Of a DNA stretch of 64,000 bases, positions 34,677-46,261 are shown piece after piece. A program made the translations under genes and the position numbers. The notes under the pieces were generated by a model. It saw only the letters and a list, made by a program, of their open reading frames with translations. It was not told the origin of the DNA and made no database searches. Source of the stretch: Lepidodermella squamata (lineage: Eukaryota; Gastrotricha). The DNA is taken from assembly GCA_047495785.1 (NCBI GenBank), contig JBLDXI010000046.1, positions 1,426,001-1,490,000 on the forward strand, given 5' to 3'. The first letter of the stretch is position 1; the number at the start of each line of letters is the position of its first letter.

Positions 34677-36552
34677 GAACACATCCTATGAAAAGAAAAT
34701 CGAGAATACAATTGATAAAAAAAACATCAATGCAAATCTGCAGAATCCAAGATTGGACTCGCCCATTATACATCGAATCAAAGTATGCATTGATTCTCTT
34801 GACAGTACACCGTATACATCTAAGATTTTTAACGCAAACATTTCTTCAGCTGAAGCCCAAAGCTAGAAGCTCGAAGCCAAAAACCTCTGATCGGCTTGCC
34901 AAGCGATTCATCAATTTTGAAAATGTCCCGCCTTCAATAAAACGAATTGCTGTTTTTACAGTTAAAATTTATATTTAAGTTACAATTGAATACATCTGAT
35001 TTGTGGTAGTTCTTCACATTTATTATTTGTTTAGCCTTCGAAAGTCTTCGAAAGAAGTTGGGTTCGAAAATCTCGATCTCGAACCGAAATCTTGTCTTCA
35101 GATTCCCGATTGACTTCCAACTTCTAGCCCACTAATATCGCTCTTCGCTCCCACTTACCCGCGCTCCCAGTACCCGATCAGCGGATATTTGCAATTTTGT
35201 TGGGGTGCTGTGGCGCAGATTAGGTCCGAGTTAGCCTTCGCCTAGACACCGTGGGGTGTAGATTGAGTGAATTTACGAAAGGGTCTTCCCCCATTTGGTT
35301 ACTTAACATAAAATGCGCAATTGTGCATTTGTGTTCCGCTCTTTCTCATTTAGTTGTCGGTTGAAACCAGATTCACTTTGATTTGTTTGCGGTTGAGTTT
35401 ATGCATGAGTAAGAAAAAAAGCGGAAATAGCACATAGCGCTCGCTAATCAATGCCATGACCCTGATCTGTGAAAAAATGAAAACCTGCTTTGCGCTTGGA
35501 GAGCGAAAAATCCTGGGATCAGTAAATTTTTAATCGTGAGCCTTGTTTAAGGTTTATGCCGGCTGTTGGCTGTTTGATGTTGTGCTAATTGCTTGAAGGT
35601 TGCAAGAAATTGGCTTCATATACTGAATGAGTGCCTTCGTTAGATTATCAAAAAAGGCGCAGTTCGCAAGTATAGCTACACTGGCTGAATATTGAACGAT
35701 TAATCAATCCTATCAATCATCAGTCCAGATGCAAAAAGTGGCGAGCAGGCGTCAAATTGTATCCTCTAGGCTGTTTCTTGCCCACGAATATCTTAATCTT
35801 GTGCATTATGTGAAGTATGGCTCTTTGATGCTCCCATCGACCCTTACAATTATTGCACGCTGATGTTTAAGTGACGATTCTTGATCTGATCTGATCTGTG
35901 TTCTTTAAATTGACAACCAAGTCATTATGCCTTATGCTTGAAGATAGGATTTGTACCAATATAATTTGTTTGCGCATTACCAGACGAAGCTTATTTTATT
36001 TATCTTGCTCATCTAGTCTAGTTGAAGAAGGGAATTCTGGTCGAGAAGAGAATTTATATGCGAAATTTTTATATGCCCGCTGCATTCCTTAGTTTATTCA
36101 AATGTCATAAGTTGAAAATATCAACTTTCCCGCAAGTAAGAATTTCGAACTGTTGATGCTCTGTTAACAAGGCTTGCTGGAAAATATTTTAATTTAACTT
36201 GAAACGATGTTAGAAAATAGGGTTGCCATCATCAGATCTTGCAAGGGACTGAGTTGCGAGAAGATCCTGAAAATATTTGTCTGTTAGTGAGAGTGAGAGT
36301 TGAAATGATTCGATTTATATCAAGCATGGCTGTGCTCGATTTGTTGATGGATGAACTCCGCGTTTTGGTACTTACTAAAACTGATATTCCCTTCCCAGGT
36401 GTACCCTATCTATCAAGTTCACTAGCGAGAATTTTATGAATGAAAAAATCAGTAATGCGGTTTTGTGTTCTTGTTTTCAACTACTACCGTTCTGTTAATG
36501 ACTGAAATCGATCATTTGTTATTTATAGATCCTCTATTATAGAAAAATTGAA
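34677..36552. promoter_or_regulatory. Divergent intergenic region between FGF-like and MICU-like genes
   Basis: About 1.9 kb containing both 5' flanks. No exon recognised. Around 35215-35280 the sequence TGGCGCAGATTAGG resembles a tRNA A box, but no full tRNA fold or clear B box follows. Confidence 0.35.
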
Positions 36553-39369
36553 ATGGCTTCCCCTTGGATGAGAAGAATCTTACCAGCATTAATTTGCCGG
36601 TCATCTAAATTGCCGTGGAAACTTCTTCAGCGCGGCACCGCCATGACTGGCGGATCTATTTTAGCGTACGCAGCGCTATCTAACGAGAATTCGCCCTTGT
36701 TCAATTTGGCAAAGCCACTCGCTGCAATAATGCCTCAAGTTCACGCTGCCGCCAATGCTGATAAAGCCGCGAAAAACGAAACCGCCGATGATCAGGTTTG
36801 TGGCATTAAAACGATAGAACTAGGCTAACTGGACGATAATTCAGTTTTGTTTTGATACGTGAAGTATCTGAAAAGGTACATTTTGTTAGTTCACGCGAGT
36901 ACTAGAACGCATGTGACTTGGCGCAATCGGTTAGATTTATGCATGGTTCACGTGACATTTCTGACTCTAATTCAGTTCGAAAGAAGCATAATTAATTTGT
37001 TATGCTCTAGAAAAGCATGAGAAAAAGCAGGGAGTTCTATAAATAACCATGTAAAGCTGAAGTCACATGCGTAATGATGAGCAATTTTTATTACAACATC
37101 GTTTTATTTACGTTTACTACCCGCGGCTCTTCAGATGTAAAGGTTAAGATGTAGTCACGGTCTTCAATCATAACCCGCTACATCATCGAAAATCGCTATC
37201 GTAAGGGTAATCGATTCTAAATTATCTACTCGCAATACATAAACATTACCTCGCCATATCCAGGGTTTTATTACCCAACCACTACGTTGGTAATAAAAAC
37301 ATGCGAAGTGGGTTTTACCGGGTTACCTTTCGATTTGAAACAGAATCGGAAACCCAAGAAAAAATGAAAACGAAATGCGCACTTTTTCTGGCCTCTCTTA
37401 CCTGCTATGTTGCGGTTTTGAACTCGCCCTTATTGTGTTCGCAATTTGTATAACAACGCGATAAAAAAACCGCATTTTTGTTACTATTCTTAGGAGCCGG
37501 CCGTTGCTGAGAAGAACAATAAAAAGGCCGTTCGCGGTAAAAGAATGCGCAAAAAGTTCATGTCCTACGCGAGTGTGAACTACGAAGGAACGGCCTACAT
37601 GACGCCGGAAGATTTCATGCTCTCGTTGATCGAAGCGCCGAATCGAATTGCTGAATCTGGCCAAAAAACGCTGAACAAAGACGAAGTGAAAACGATGATA
37701 AAAAATGTTCCTGATCTCAAGAAATCTGCGAAAAATCTCTTCAGAAGTCTCGGAAAAAATGGCCTCATTTCTTTTCCCGAATTCGTTTTCCTTCTGTGCG
37801 CGTTAACTCGTGAGTCGACATAATTAAGGAGGATTTTTTTTCAAAAAAAAAATCGATTTTAGGTTCTGAACGTGGGTTCAAAATCGGGTTTCTGATGTTG
37901 GATGAAGATGGCAGTGGGAAAATTGATTTGCGGGAATTTACGCGCCTAACCGAGCTCATTGGCCACGAATATGCCGGCGAAGAGCTGGATGAGGTGGAAC
38001 GCGTGAAAGGATCAGAATTCGGAACGACCCTTACTGCGCTGCTGTTCGGCCAAAATGGCCGTGGATTGCTATCATTCGACCAATTTGAACTGTGAGTGAA
38101 GAAAAATAATCTTAAACGTGGCATTTTATGAAATTTTTCCACAGATTTGTTCAGAATTTATGGGAAGAAATGGTTGAAGTTGAATTCGAACACGTCGCCG
38201 ATCCGCAGACCCATGAAATTACCGTAATGGACTTTGGTCGGATCGTTCTGCGATACACGCATTTGGACGATATCGAGCAACAGGCTTATTTAAGGCGGCT
38301 AGGTGCAAAATCGAAAGAGGTAAGGAAAATTCGTTTAATTCTCTGTAAAACTCGACATTTTCTAGAAAAGCGTTAGCACAAAATAGTCTCAAATGTTGTT
38401 GTTATATTAGCATGGTAATTGTTAAAATTGTAAACACCCTATTGCTCTTTCAGGCTGGACACATTCAGGTAATACAAAATATTTGACAAAAAAGCTTTGG
38501 TCACGACATTGTTTTTGTTGAACTGACTGCATCCGTGTGCTTTTTCACATTTTATTGAATTTTTTCGAAATTTTTTTGCCAAAGCACGGTTTTGTCTGCT
38601 TTTGATAGCAAGATCCATTTTATTATTTACTGACTTGAAATTAATTTTTGAAAATTGAAATTTTCAGAAAGTCACTTTTGATGAGTTCAAGCAGTTCAAC
38701 AAATTTTTGTCACATTTGGACGATTTTCGCCTCGCAATGCGAATGTACTCGATAGCTGCGGTTTCTGTAACCCAAGGTAAGCTGAAATTTAAATATCAAA
38801 AACACCATTATGTTGTATCCTTAAATGTTGTTAACACAATTTCGTATTATTTCTCCCGCCTTTTAGATGAACTAAGGAATTATGACGAGAAATTCAAGCG
38901 TATTGAATCAATTAATTTTTTCATCGCCCACCCTGAAATCTAACTAATATCCGGGTATTTGATACTAACAATTTCACCCTGGAATTTTAGTAAATCGAGA
39001 GTTGCATGCCGTCGGAATGCTCGGGTTCAAATTTAAGTTATCCCACTGTTTTTATAGAATATTAGTCGATTTTTTTAATATTTTTGGTTTTGATTTTTCA
39101 TGATTTTTTCTTTGTTTTCAGACGAATTGGCGCGGGCGATTTTTGTCTCAAGTGGAGTGAAATTCAGCTCTGGCTTGATTGAAATGATCTACTCGTGCTT
39201 TGACCGGGACGATGATGCGAAATTGTCGTATCGAGAGTTCGTCAGCGTGTTACACGACCGCCTTAACCGCTCGTTACGCTCCGTTGCGTCGGCGGACGAC
39301 GCCGCTAATGTCAGCCTGTGGACGCAGTGGAAAAAATGTGTTCGCGCAGAATTTCGAAGATCTGTGTAG
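36553..39369 (+). CDS. MICU2/MICU3-like mitochondrial calcium uptake regulator
   Basis: Seven exons join in phase: 36553-36795, 37494-37809, 37863-38091, 38145-38319, 38454-38468, 38668-38776 and 39122-39369, giving 444 residues (human MICU2 has 434). A basic, Ser/Leu-rich N terminus (MASPWMRRILPALICRSSKL) fits a mitochondrial presequence. The core matches MICU2/3 over MICU1: YMTPEDFMLSLIEAP, GLISFPEFVFLLCAL, and two canonical EF-hands DEDGSGKIDLRE and DRDDDAKLSYRE. The fifth exon is only 15 nt and encodes AGHIQ; it aligns with AGESI of MICU2 just before LDEFKSF. The protein would sit in the intermembrane space, pair with MICU1 and gate the MCU uniporter. The C terminus ends WTQWKKCVRAEF as in the family. 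Confidence 0.88.
36796..37493 (+). other. First intron of the MICU-like gene, with a hairpin
   Basis: This 698-bp intron is the longest of the gene. At 37264-37300 it contains an imperfect inverted repeat: GTTTTATTACCCAAC pairs with GTTGGTAATAAAAAC around a 6-base loop. No exon was found in it. Confidence 0.6.
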
Positions 39370-42300
39370 AAAATATGCGAATAATAAATACTGCCCTCTG
39401 AAAAATATTTTGCTGTGAAATTTTAACCGCGTCACGCATCGCTTAATTTTGTGCACCTCTTATATATGTGTTGCTTTATTTATGAATGAATTTTTATACT
39501 TGCCTTCATGTGATCGCACCGTTTTGGTGGTGAAAAAAATCAGAAATAAAACTGAATTTTGACGAATTTGTTGGTTTTTGTGATTGGAGTTCACGAATAT
39601 GCCAAAGTAAAGAAACGCGTAATATATCCGCCATTTGAGAAGCGTCGCGCGCATTAAGGCGGACGTTTTTATTTGCGAAGACGCGCGCTTAAAAAGGCGG
39701 CAGTTGTCGGACACGCCCTTAAAAATGCTGCATATGATGATAATAATAGTAATAATAGTAAAATCACCACAACGCCCGTGGTGCTGGCAAACACCAGCCG
39801 AAAATTTTGTAAATATATCATGCGAGTTTATATGAAGTGAACAATTTTAATGGCCTCAAAATATATCATATAACGCGTGGTTATTTGCTTTTTAAGGTGA
39901 GCCAAGTTTACGCACCCTGAAATTCTTCACCTCACGCGCACACATCAGGTGACCTTTTCGCGTTTCATTACAGCAAATTGAAGGTGAGGCGGGGCAGGGC
40001 GAGGCAATTATTATTATTACGATTATTTTCCTCGAATTTTCATTTTTAGAGTCGATCGCATTATATATTATAGGAAATTTCCAACGGCAACAGGTGTGTT
40101 TGTTGCGCTTCAGGCAAAGCGATGCGAGCGGCGGCTCTTGATCGCACCGGCATTTGACATGTTGTTTATAGTGTTTTGTCGCGCCGATTATTATTATTGT
40201 TATTATTGTTTAGGCGATGAGATGCGCGCGTTGACGCGCTTCAATATAATCACCTCACCAGCAGCTCGTATAGGCATGTCATAGCTGGCACGCAGAAATG
40301 AGGCGCGCACTAGCATCCGCGCTTCGATACAAGTATAAGCCTTGCAGGTAGGTATATAGGCAGGTATAGCAGAGGTACAAAAATTTTTGCGCGCGACAGA
40401 CTTCCGAAAGACGCTTCGAGCGCGCACGCGAAAATGATGCGCGCATTTTATATATTTACAAATAAAACGCACAATATTTTGCCCTCACGTCGTTATTACT
40501 GCATTGTTAACACATTAACACGATCGTTACCCGAACGTTGTTTTTAAATATTTAACGTTTATTGTTATCTCTTTCGACAAGCGTTTTCCCATCGCCATCG
40601 ACGCGTTTGCTCGAACATTATTATTATTAGGGCTGTGTAAAAAATCGGAAATTATTGTGCGGCAACAAAAACGCGCGGGGTATAATTAGCTTATCGCTTT
40701 TATCAATTTTATTGGTCACCCTGTGCTGTAAACTATTATTATCTTTATTGCCTTATTTGTCACCCTGTCATATTATATTATTTTTCGACGTTGAACGCAG
40801 GACATTTGCACTGCCCAGTGGCCACTTTCCGTCGCGCAAAAAAAGCGAAAAAGCAATTGTCTTACTTTTTTCTTTCATAGCGCAACGGTATGTAAGACGC
40901 ACCACTCATTAGAAGACGGCCGCTCGCCTCTTCAACGCGCCAGTTCCATTATCAGACACATTATATATTAGTATTTTTTCGGTATATATTACCCTGGTAC
41001 ATAAACGATGGCGAATAATGATTTTTTTGAGGAAAAATAATTTTCTCTATCGCCTAAAGTTATTAGAAAAAAAACAGACTTGATCGAGAGGGCAAACTCT
41101 GCGAGATGGTAATTGCTTGTGACACACCTAAGTTTTTTTGTCGATATTCTGTCAGCTATCTGCAAATATTTGCAGCAATTTAGCCCGTCATCATCTCCTC
41201 GAGCACGTTCTTTATGGATTTTTTCATTCAACTTATTTATTTTCTTAGAATTTTTTGCACGTGAACAAATTTTTTTGCTAGGTATACACCGAATATCATT
41301 CAAGTTCTGTTCCAACTTTATAACAGAAAATGATAAATTTTTAAACACCCAATCGCACTCAAAGCTGCAAGGTTGGTTGTTTGCGCTACATGCGAAAATT
41401 CGCTATTGTTTTTGTGGTCAATAAAAAGAAACTGACATAAATATCGATAAGCGCGTTACACTTCGCTAGTTCCGCGTTATTAGTTGCTAATTTTATTCTC
41501 ATCCACCATAAAATTGGACGTTTTTTCATAATAAAATTGTCGATAATATGCTGCGCATTAGCTGTAAAGCATCGTCATCGGCGATTTTATTTTAATCAAT
41601 GCTCGCTTGTGTCGAAAAACTTGTGCCTGCCCCATCGACACTTTGCACGCGAATAAAAGTATACGTGCCGCGAGAGACAGCATCAGAGTGGCACATTTTT
41701 ATTAGGTTTACAACACTTTCGATGGCACTCGCTAAAAAAATTCAAAATTTGATTGTGCCGACATCATCAGACCGCGGGAGAATAAACACTCTCGCCGAGG
41801 CCTAATAGCTTATTTTCATGTCAAATAGCTGTTTTCGCATCATTTTTGTCTCGGCCTTAATGCAATTTACAAGGCAAAAATATTACGATCTCGCCTTTTT
41901 TATCTGGCGATGATAATAATAAATAATATTGTTGTAGAATTCGCCACCCTGAATACTGACTATACTACATCATATATAAGGCTTATGTCCATTTTTGAGA
42001 AATTAGTATGGTAATGCTGTTATTTTAGAGCTCGCCGCTTGCCACTTAGCGCGCGGTTTTTGGTTGGAAATATTATATTATCGCCTGAATAAATATTCGA
42101 GTAAACATTAAAGTACACTTGGTTTCGATATGCAGTTTGTTAAGATTCTCCGCCGGTCTATATTACTCAAGTCACGTTTAAAACAACCAGCCTCAAATAA
42201 TTCCTATATTAAAAATGGATTTATTAAGGAGGATTTTTTTTTAATTTTATCATTTCAATTTTAGCGTGACTCCAATAAATATTGCAAGTTCGTTATTAGG

Positions 42301-43200
42301 AATTTCCACTTATTAGAGCTCCATGCTGTTTGAAGAAGCCCATTAGGCGCGTACAAATGAGACATTAATAATGTTAACACATATGCTCTTCGATATTAAA
42401 ACACACGCATTTGAGTCTCGGTATAATGAAAACACTCCTACGACCGCTTTTTTCGCCTTGGGGCGATAATGATTATAATTATAATTATATATGATATGTG
42501 GCGACGCGCCACTTGTCGCGCGCTTAGAGGCGCGCTGCTTTATTACACTCTACGCATGTATCATTAAAAGAATCTGCCGCGATCAACTGCGCAGATAAAA
42601 TCAGCACGCAGCCTCAATTTTTGCGTGCTTTGTAACGATTTTAACAACATTTATTATTCGTGATCGCCAGCAGTAAAATGCAAACAAAACGGCGCGATAG
42701 CACCGTTAACGGAGACATAATATTTAAAATTCCGAGATTTATGTTGCTACCCCACAGTAGAAAGGAGGACGATTCGATCGGGTGCGCGCACCTGACCCTG
42801 TGTCACATCGCATCCCTCGATCGAGCGCCAGCTATTTCATAAATTTTTAAGGCCGCTCGCGCAGACTCTGTGCGCGCTGTTCGATAAAAACAGCGAATAT
42901 ATCGCCTTGTTTTCTTGAAGCCTCACATATATTCATTGTTAAAAACAATACACTATATGTTAGGCCCTCTCGCTATTTTTACGCACCTTCTTATTACATT
43001 ATCCGTAAACCTGCCCCATTCTTTAGTATTGTTATTTCATCTAGGTTGATTTTACATAAATTATTCACTTGAAAAAGGCTTCAAGAAAACACCCATTGTC
43101 ACGCCAGATCTGTTTTATCGCTTTAGATCTCGTGGGATTTTGATGAAAAATATTTCTCATAAACAACTTCATTACATTTTTTTCGGAATATTTATAATAG
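39370..43200. other. Large AT-rich intergenic region upstream of the Cys-loop-like gene
   Basis: This is the longest gene-free stretch (3.8 kb). It has many (ATT)n tracts, scattered GCGCGC patches and several AAGGCGG or AAGGCG words, plus one TTAAGGAGGATTTTTT motif at 42224. No exon or RNA gene was recognised. Its size and heterogeneous composition suggest a cis-regulatory field for the gene at 43201, but that is inference. Confidence 0.4.
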
Positions 43201-44505
43201 ATGGCTTATTATTCATTATGGACTTGTCTCACCTTGTCATTACTGGCTGTTTCTACCGTAACCAGCCAAGCGGAACCTGAACCACGGCGGCTCGATGAAA
43301 TGATGCCTGATGAGTTGGAGGACGACTCAGTTCTGGTTAATAACGACGGCTTGGGCGGCGGCTCTGATGGGCTGGTAGAAGACCTCATTATCGGGCATCG
43401 TGACCTCAAAAAACCAACCGCTGATGCTAGCAATAACAATTGCACTAACGAAATTCTCGCATCACTTAGCGGGTCAAGGTCATCGAGGAGTTCGAAAAAA
43501 CTCCAGGTCACGTGGTCGAGTGTTGTTAATTCGTACTCGTTCGACCCGGTTAAAAATCAGCTGACCTTAGTTACGGATTCTATCCTAAGCTGGAACATTG
43601 ACGATTTATCAGCTGGCGGCGTCTTAAATCGGTCAGATGCGTGCCGGAATGTAGACACCCTACTCGTTGAGCCAGCCTCTCTCATTTGGACACCGCGCTT
43701 TGTCTACCTTAACAATTTAGATTCAAGCGCGAATCTACTGCCAAGCGATGTCTGGGACAAATGGCCGGCTGTTGTTCATTTGGATAAAAAACTCGTCACG
43801 TGGCACTTTGCATCACGCTTCACCGTCGCCTGTTCGTTCGCGCCTAGCGAAGCCGCCTTAATAGCGCAGTGTCCGGTTAAAATCGCCGGCGTTACATCGT
43901 CGCTGCTCCTAGAAACGATTATATCAAAATCAAAACCGCAACAGTTTGTGTTTAAAAGTGGCGAAATTACAATTTTAGCCGGTGAAAAGGCATCTGCGAA
44001 ATTTTCTATCGAAGCCGATGCAGCTAATGATGTACCAGCCTTGGTTCTACTGGCCCGGCTTGATTTGACGAGTTATCTCAATGGGATTGATACTTCATCT
44101 AGCTTTTTTGCGCATAGTTACCGCATTCTTCGCGTTCGAATTTTGAACCTGCAACCGAACCAGGAGGATGAAGATGATTCGTCTCTCGCTTTGCACTCTC
44201 GCGTGTTTCGACGCCTGTTTTCGGCCAATTTCTATTGCCTCTTCACGTTTTTCGGCTCTTTCCTAGTCTTTCTGTTATCATCGGTCTCAATCACCCTCGT
44301 CATATTAACGTGGTACGAAAAACAGGTCGTGGCGCATCATCAACAAAAATTGTCGCTCGCCATTAAGGCGGATGATGTAAATAATATTAGTAGCGATAAT
44401 AAGCCGCCTAGCTACGACCAATTATTACTAGCCGATGGAAAATCGATATCAGAAGACGAGCCTAATATCCTGGCCGACGACGAATATCCTCCTCAAAAAG
44501 CGTGA
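43201..44505 (+). CDS. Single-pass membrane protein with a Cys-loop-receptor-like ectodomain
   Basis: An intronless frame of 434 residues. A signal peptide (cleavage near TSQA) is followed by an acidic spacer and a domain that parallels the ligand-binding domain of pentameric channels: WNIDDLSAGG, then VEPASLIWTPRFVYLNNLDS, then VHLDKKLVTWHFASRF and a cysteine pair C-x12-C followed by PVKI (about residues 211-224). These correspond to the WxP, loop A (LWxPDIVLYNN), loop E and Cys-loop segments, although the FPFD inside the loop is lost. In place of four membrane helices there is one (about residues 344-369, FTFFGSFLVFLLSSVSITLV), and then a 65-residue cytoplasmic tail with a PPSY motif that could bind WW domains. 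It cannot form a pore alone. Possible roles are ligand capture, channel chaperone or auxiliary subunit. The assignment rests on motif order. Confidence 0.6.
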   Translation: MAYYSLWTCLTLSLLAVSTVTSQAEPEPRRLDEMMPDELEDDSVLVNNDGLGGGSDGLVEDLIIGHRDLKKPTADASNNNCTNEILASLSGSRSSRSSKKLQVTWSSVVNSYSFDPVKNQLTLVTDSILSWNIDDLSAGGVLNRSDACRNVDTLLVEPASLIWTPRFVYLNNLDSSANLLPSDVWDKWPAVVHLDKKLVTWHFASRFTVACSFAPSEAALIAQCPVKIAGVTSSLLLETIISKSKPQQFVFKSGEITILAGEKASAKFSIEADAANDVPALVLLARLDLTSYLNGIDTSSSFFAHSYRILRVRILNLQPNQEDEDDSSLALHSRVFRRLFSANFYCLFTFFGSFLVFLLSSVSITLVILTWYEKQVVAHHQQKLSLAIKADDVNNISSDNKPPSYDQLLLADGKSISEDEPNILADDEYPPQKA

Positions 44506-44889
44506 CAAACTGATTTTTTATCTGAAACAGAATAATGCAATCATATTACAATTAATTGCCCTCTGTACTATACTATAGATAATTTAGTATTTTTTGGGAC
44601 TTGTGAAAAAAATATCGACATTGAATTCACCTCTGTAATAGAAAGTTGAATTCTGAAATCTTGTGATCATAGTTTACTTATTTATTTATAACAGCGGGCA
44701 ATCAAGCGTGTAAATAGTGTTTATAAATATGTGCAAAATGCGACATCTCTTTCTCTCCTTTTTTATTTCGAAAAAACATGTTGGGTTTGACAATAATATT
44801 AATGTATAACAAGCGAGAAAAACTGCATAATAAAAATTTAAAAATGGAAATAATTTTTTGACTGTATCAAGGTATCACAAACAATTATT
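44506..44889. other. Convergent 3' spacer
   Basis: 384 bp between the stop codons of two convergent genes. AT-rich with several possible poly(A) words (AATAAAA at 44829). Nothing else seen. Confidence 0.4.
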
Positions 44890-46230
44890 TTATGGCATGA
44901 AAGCACTTTCACGGCAATTTGACTCCTTGATCCACCAATCGGCTATATTGATAGATTTTGGCGACTCGATTTGCGGCAATTTTGAGCTCAGATAATTGCA
45001 AATTGCGCACAGAGGGCGGAATTGAAGATTTCGAACAGTTCGAAAACGGCGTTTCCACTCGAAAAATGAATTGTATATTTCAACATTTCCGGCAACCTAG
45101 AACAAAAAAACGCAATAAAAATTAACGTTGCAATTTTTTGGAATATTTATTATTTAAATTTTAAATTTTTCGAAATTAAATTTTAATTTTTAATTTTTTG
45201 AAAAAATTCTAGCTTAAAAATTTCAATTTTTAATTTCTGAAAAATTCAATTACATTTCAGTTTTCAAAAATTTTACCGTCATTAAATGGTCGGCCAGCTC
45301 AGCGACATTGGCGAATTTTCCGACATCAATGAAAGACCCTTCCGGGGCCTCTCTCGAATAATTCGCCCCGCCAAGAACAACAGGTATCAAATCGTAGTCT
45401 AGAATGCGGTAGAATTTCTCCGTCACATAATCGCGGCAAATCGAATTTTCAAACGACGCATAGAAAATGTACCGATCTTTGAGTTCATCCAAACACGCCA
45501 CTGAATCATGCGATGTGCCACCACAAATTAGGCCATTCGGACTGCACCCACCGTAAATATCGACCGTAAGCCCTGCGGCTTCGAGGGCATTCAAAACTTC
45601 GAGCCGATGCGAAACATCGTCGCAATTGCTTATAACCGCGAAAATGTGTCGCTTTTTACTTAGCAATTCCGAGGTCAAAGCAGTGTTGGCGCCAGAATAA
45701 GGCGGATCGATTTCGATGAAGCCGCCGTACTGGACAGCTGGTATGTAAATATCTGAATCGTGTCTGTAAGAAGCAGTTCGATTGAAAAACGCCGACAATC
45801 GAGACCATTTGACCCCGAAATCAAGCCGTTCTAGGGTCGCCGGGGTTTCGAGCGATAGAAAAATCCAAATTTGACGCGGATGCCTTTCGTGGTATTTCAA
45901 ACTGCGCAAACCGGGCAGAAGGTCAGTACGATGGGCGTGGAAAACGAGGGCATCGACTTGCGAGACGATTTGCGGGTAATTTCTGCATGATTCGGGCAAA
46001 TAAATGCAACGATTCGAACAATTAACGCCGATAACATCTTTCGAGAGATAATTTTCGCCGAAATAACTAGTCGCCATTAAAATTATTCTTTCATCGCCAG
46101 ATTTTTCAGCCAATATCCTTTCGCAAGAATCGATCGGAAAATCATCTCCGAAAATTTCGAAAAAATTCAGCAAAATTAACGAAGCAACACAAACGGTTAT
46201 TCCAGTTATAAAAATCAATTTATTTGCCAT
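44890..46230 (-). CDS. GT10 alpha-1,3-fucosyltransferase
   Basis: Exons 46230-45277 and 45096-44890 join in phase to 386 residues. Choosing Met 46230 gives a classic type II Golgi enzyme: a four-residue cytosolic end, a membrane anchor (LIFITGITVCVASLILLNFF) and a lumenal catalytic domain. An earlier in-frame Met at 46308 would overlap the upstream gene. The GT10 acceptor and donor motifs are clear: FYASFENSICRDYVTEKFYR, followed by IPVVLGGANY and GSFIDV. The second exon supplies the C-terminal YNSFFEWKRRF and the final CAIC pair expected in the family. The enzyme would transfer fucose from GDP-fucose to GlcNAc of N-glycans or Lewis-type glycans; core alpha-1,3 versus Lewis specificity cannot be told. 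It begins 31 bp after the MOV10L1-like stop codon on the same strand. Confidence 0.88.
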
Positions 46231-46261
46231 TAAAAAAACTAAGCAAAAAAATTTCGATTTA

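Noticed and set aside
35212-35280. tRNA-like A box
   Set aside because: No matching B box, acceptor stem or anticodon arm could be folded by eye.
38707-38943. 78-codon frame after the sixth MICU exon
   Set aside because: Read-through into the following intron; the conserved EF-hand frame resumes at 39122.
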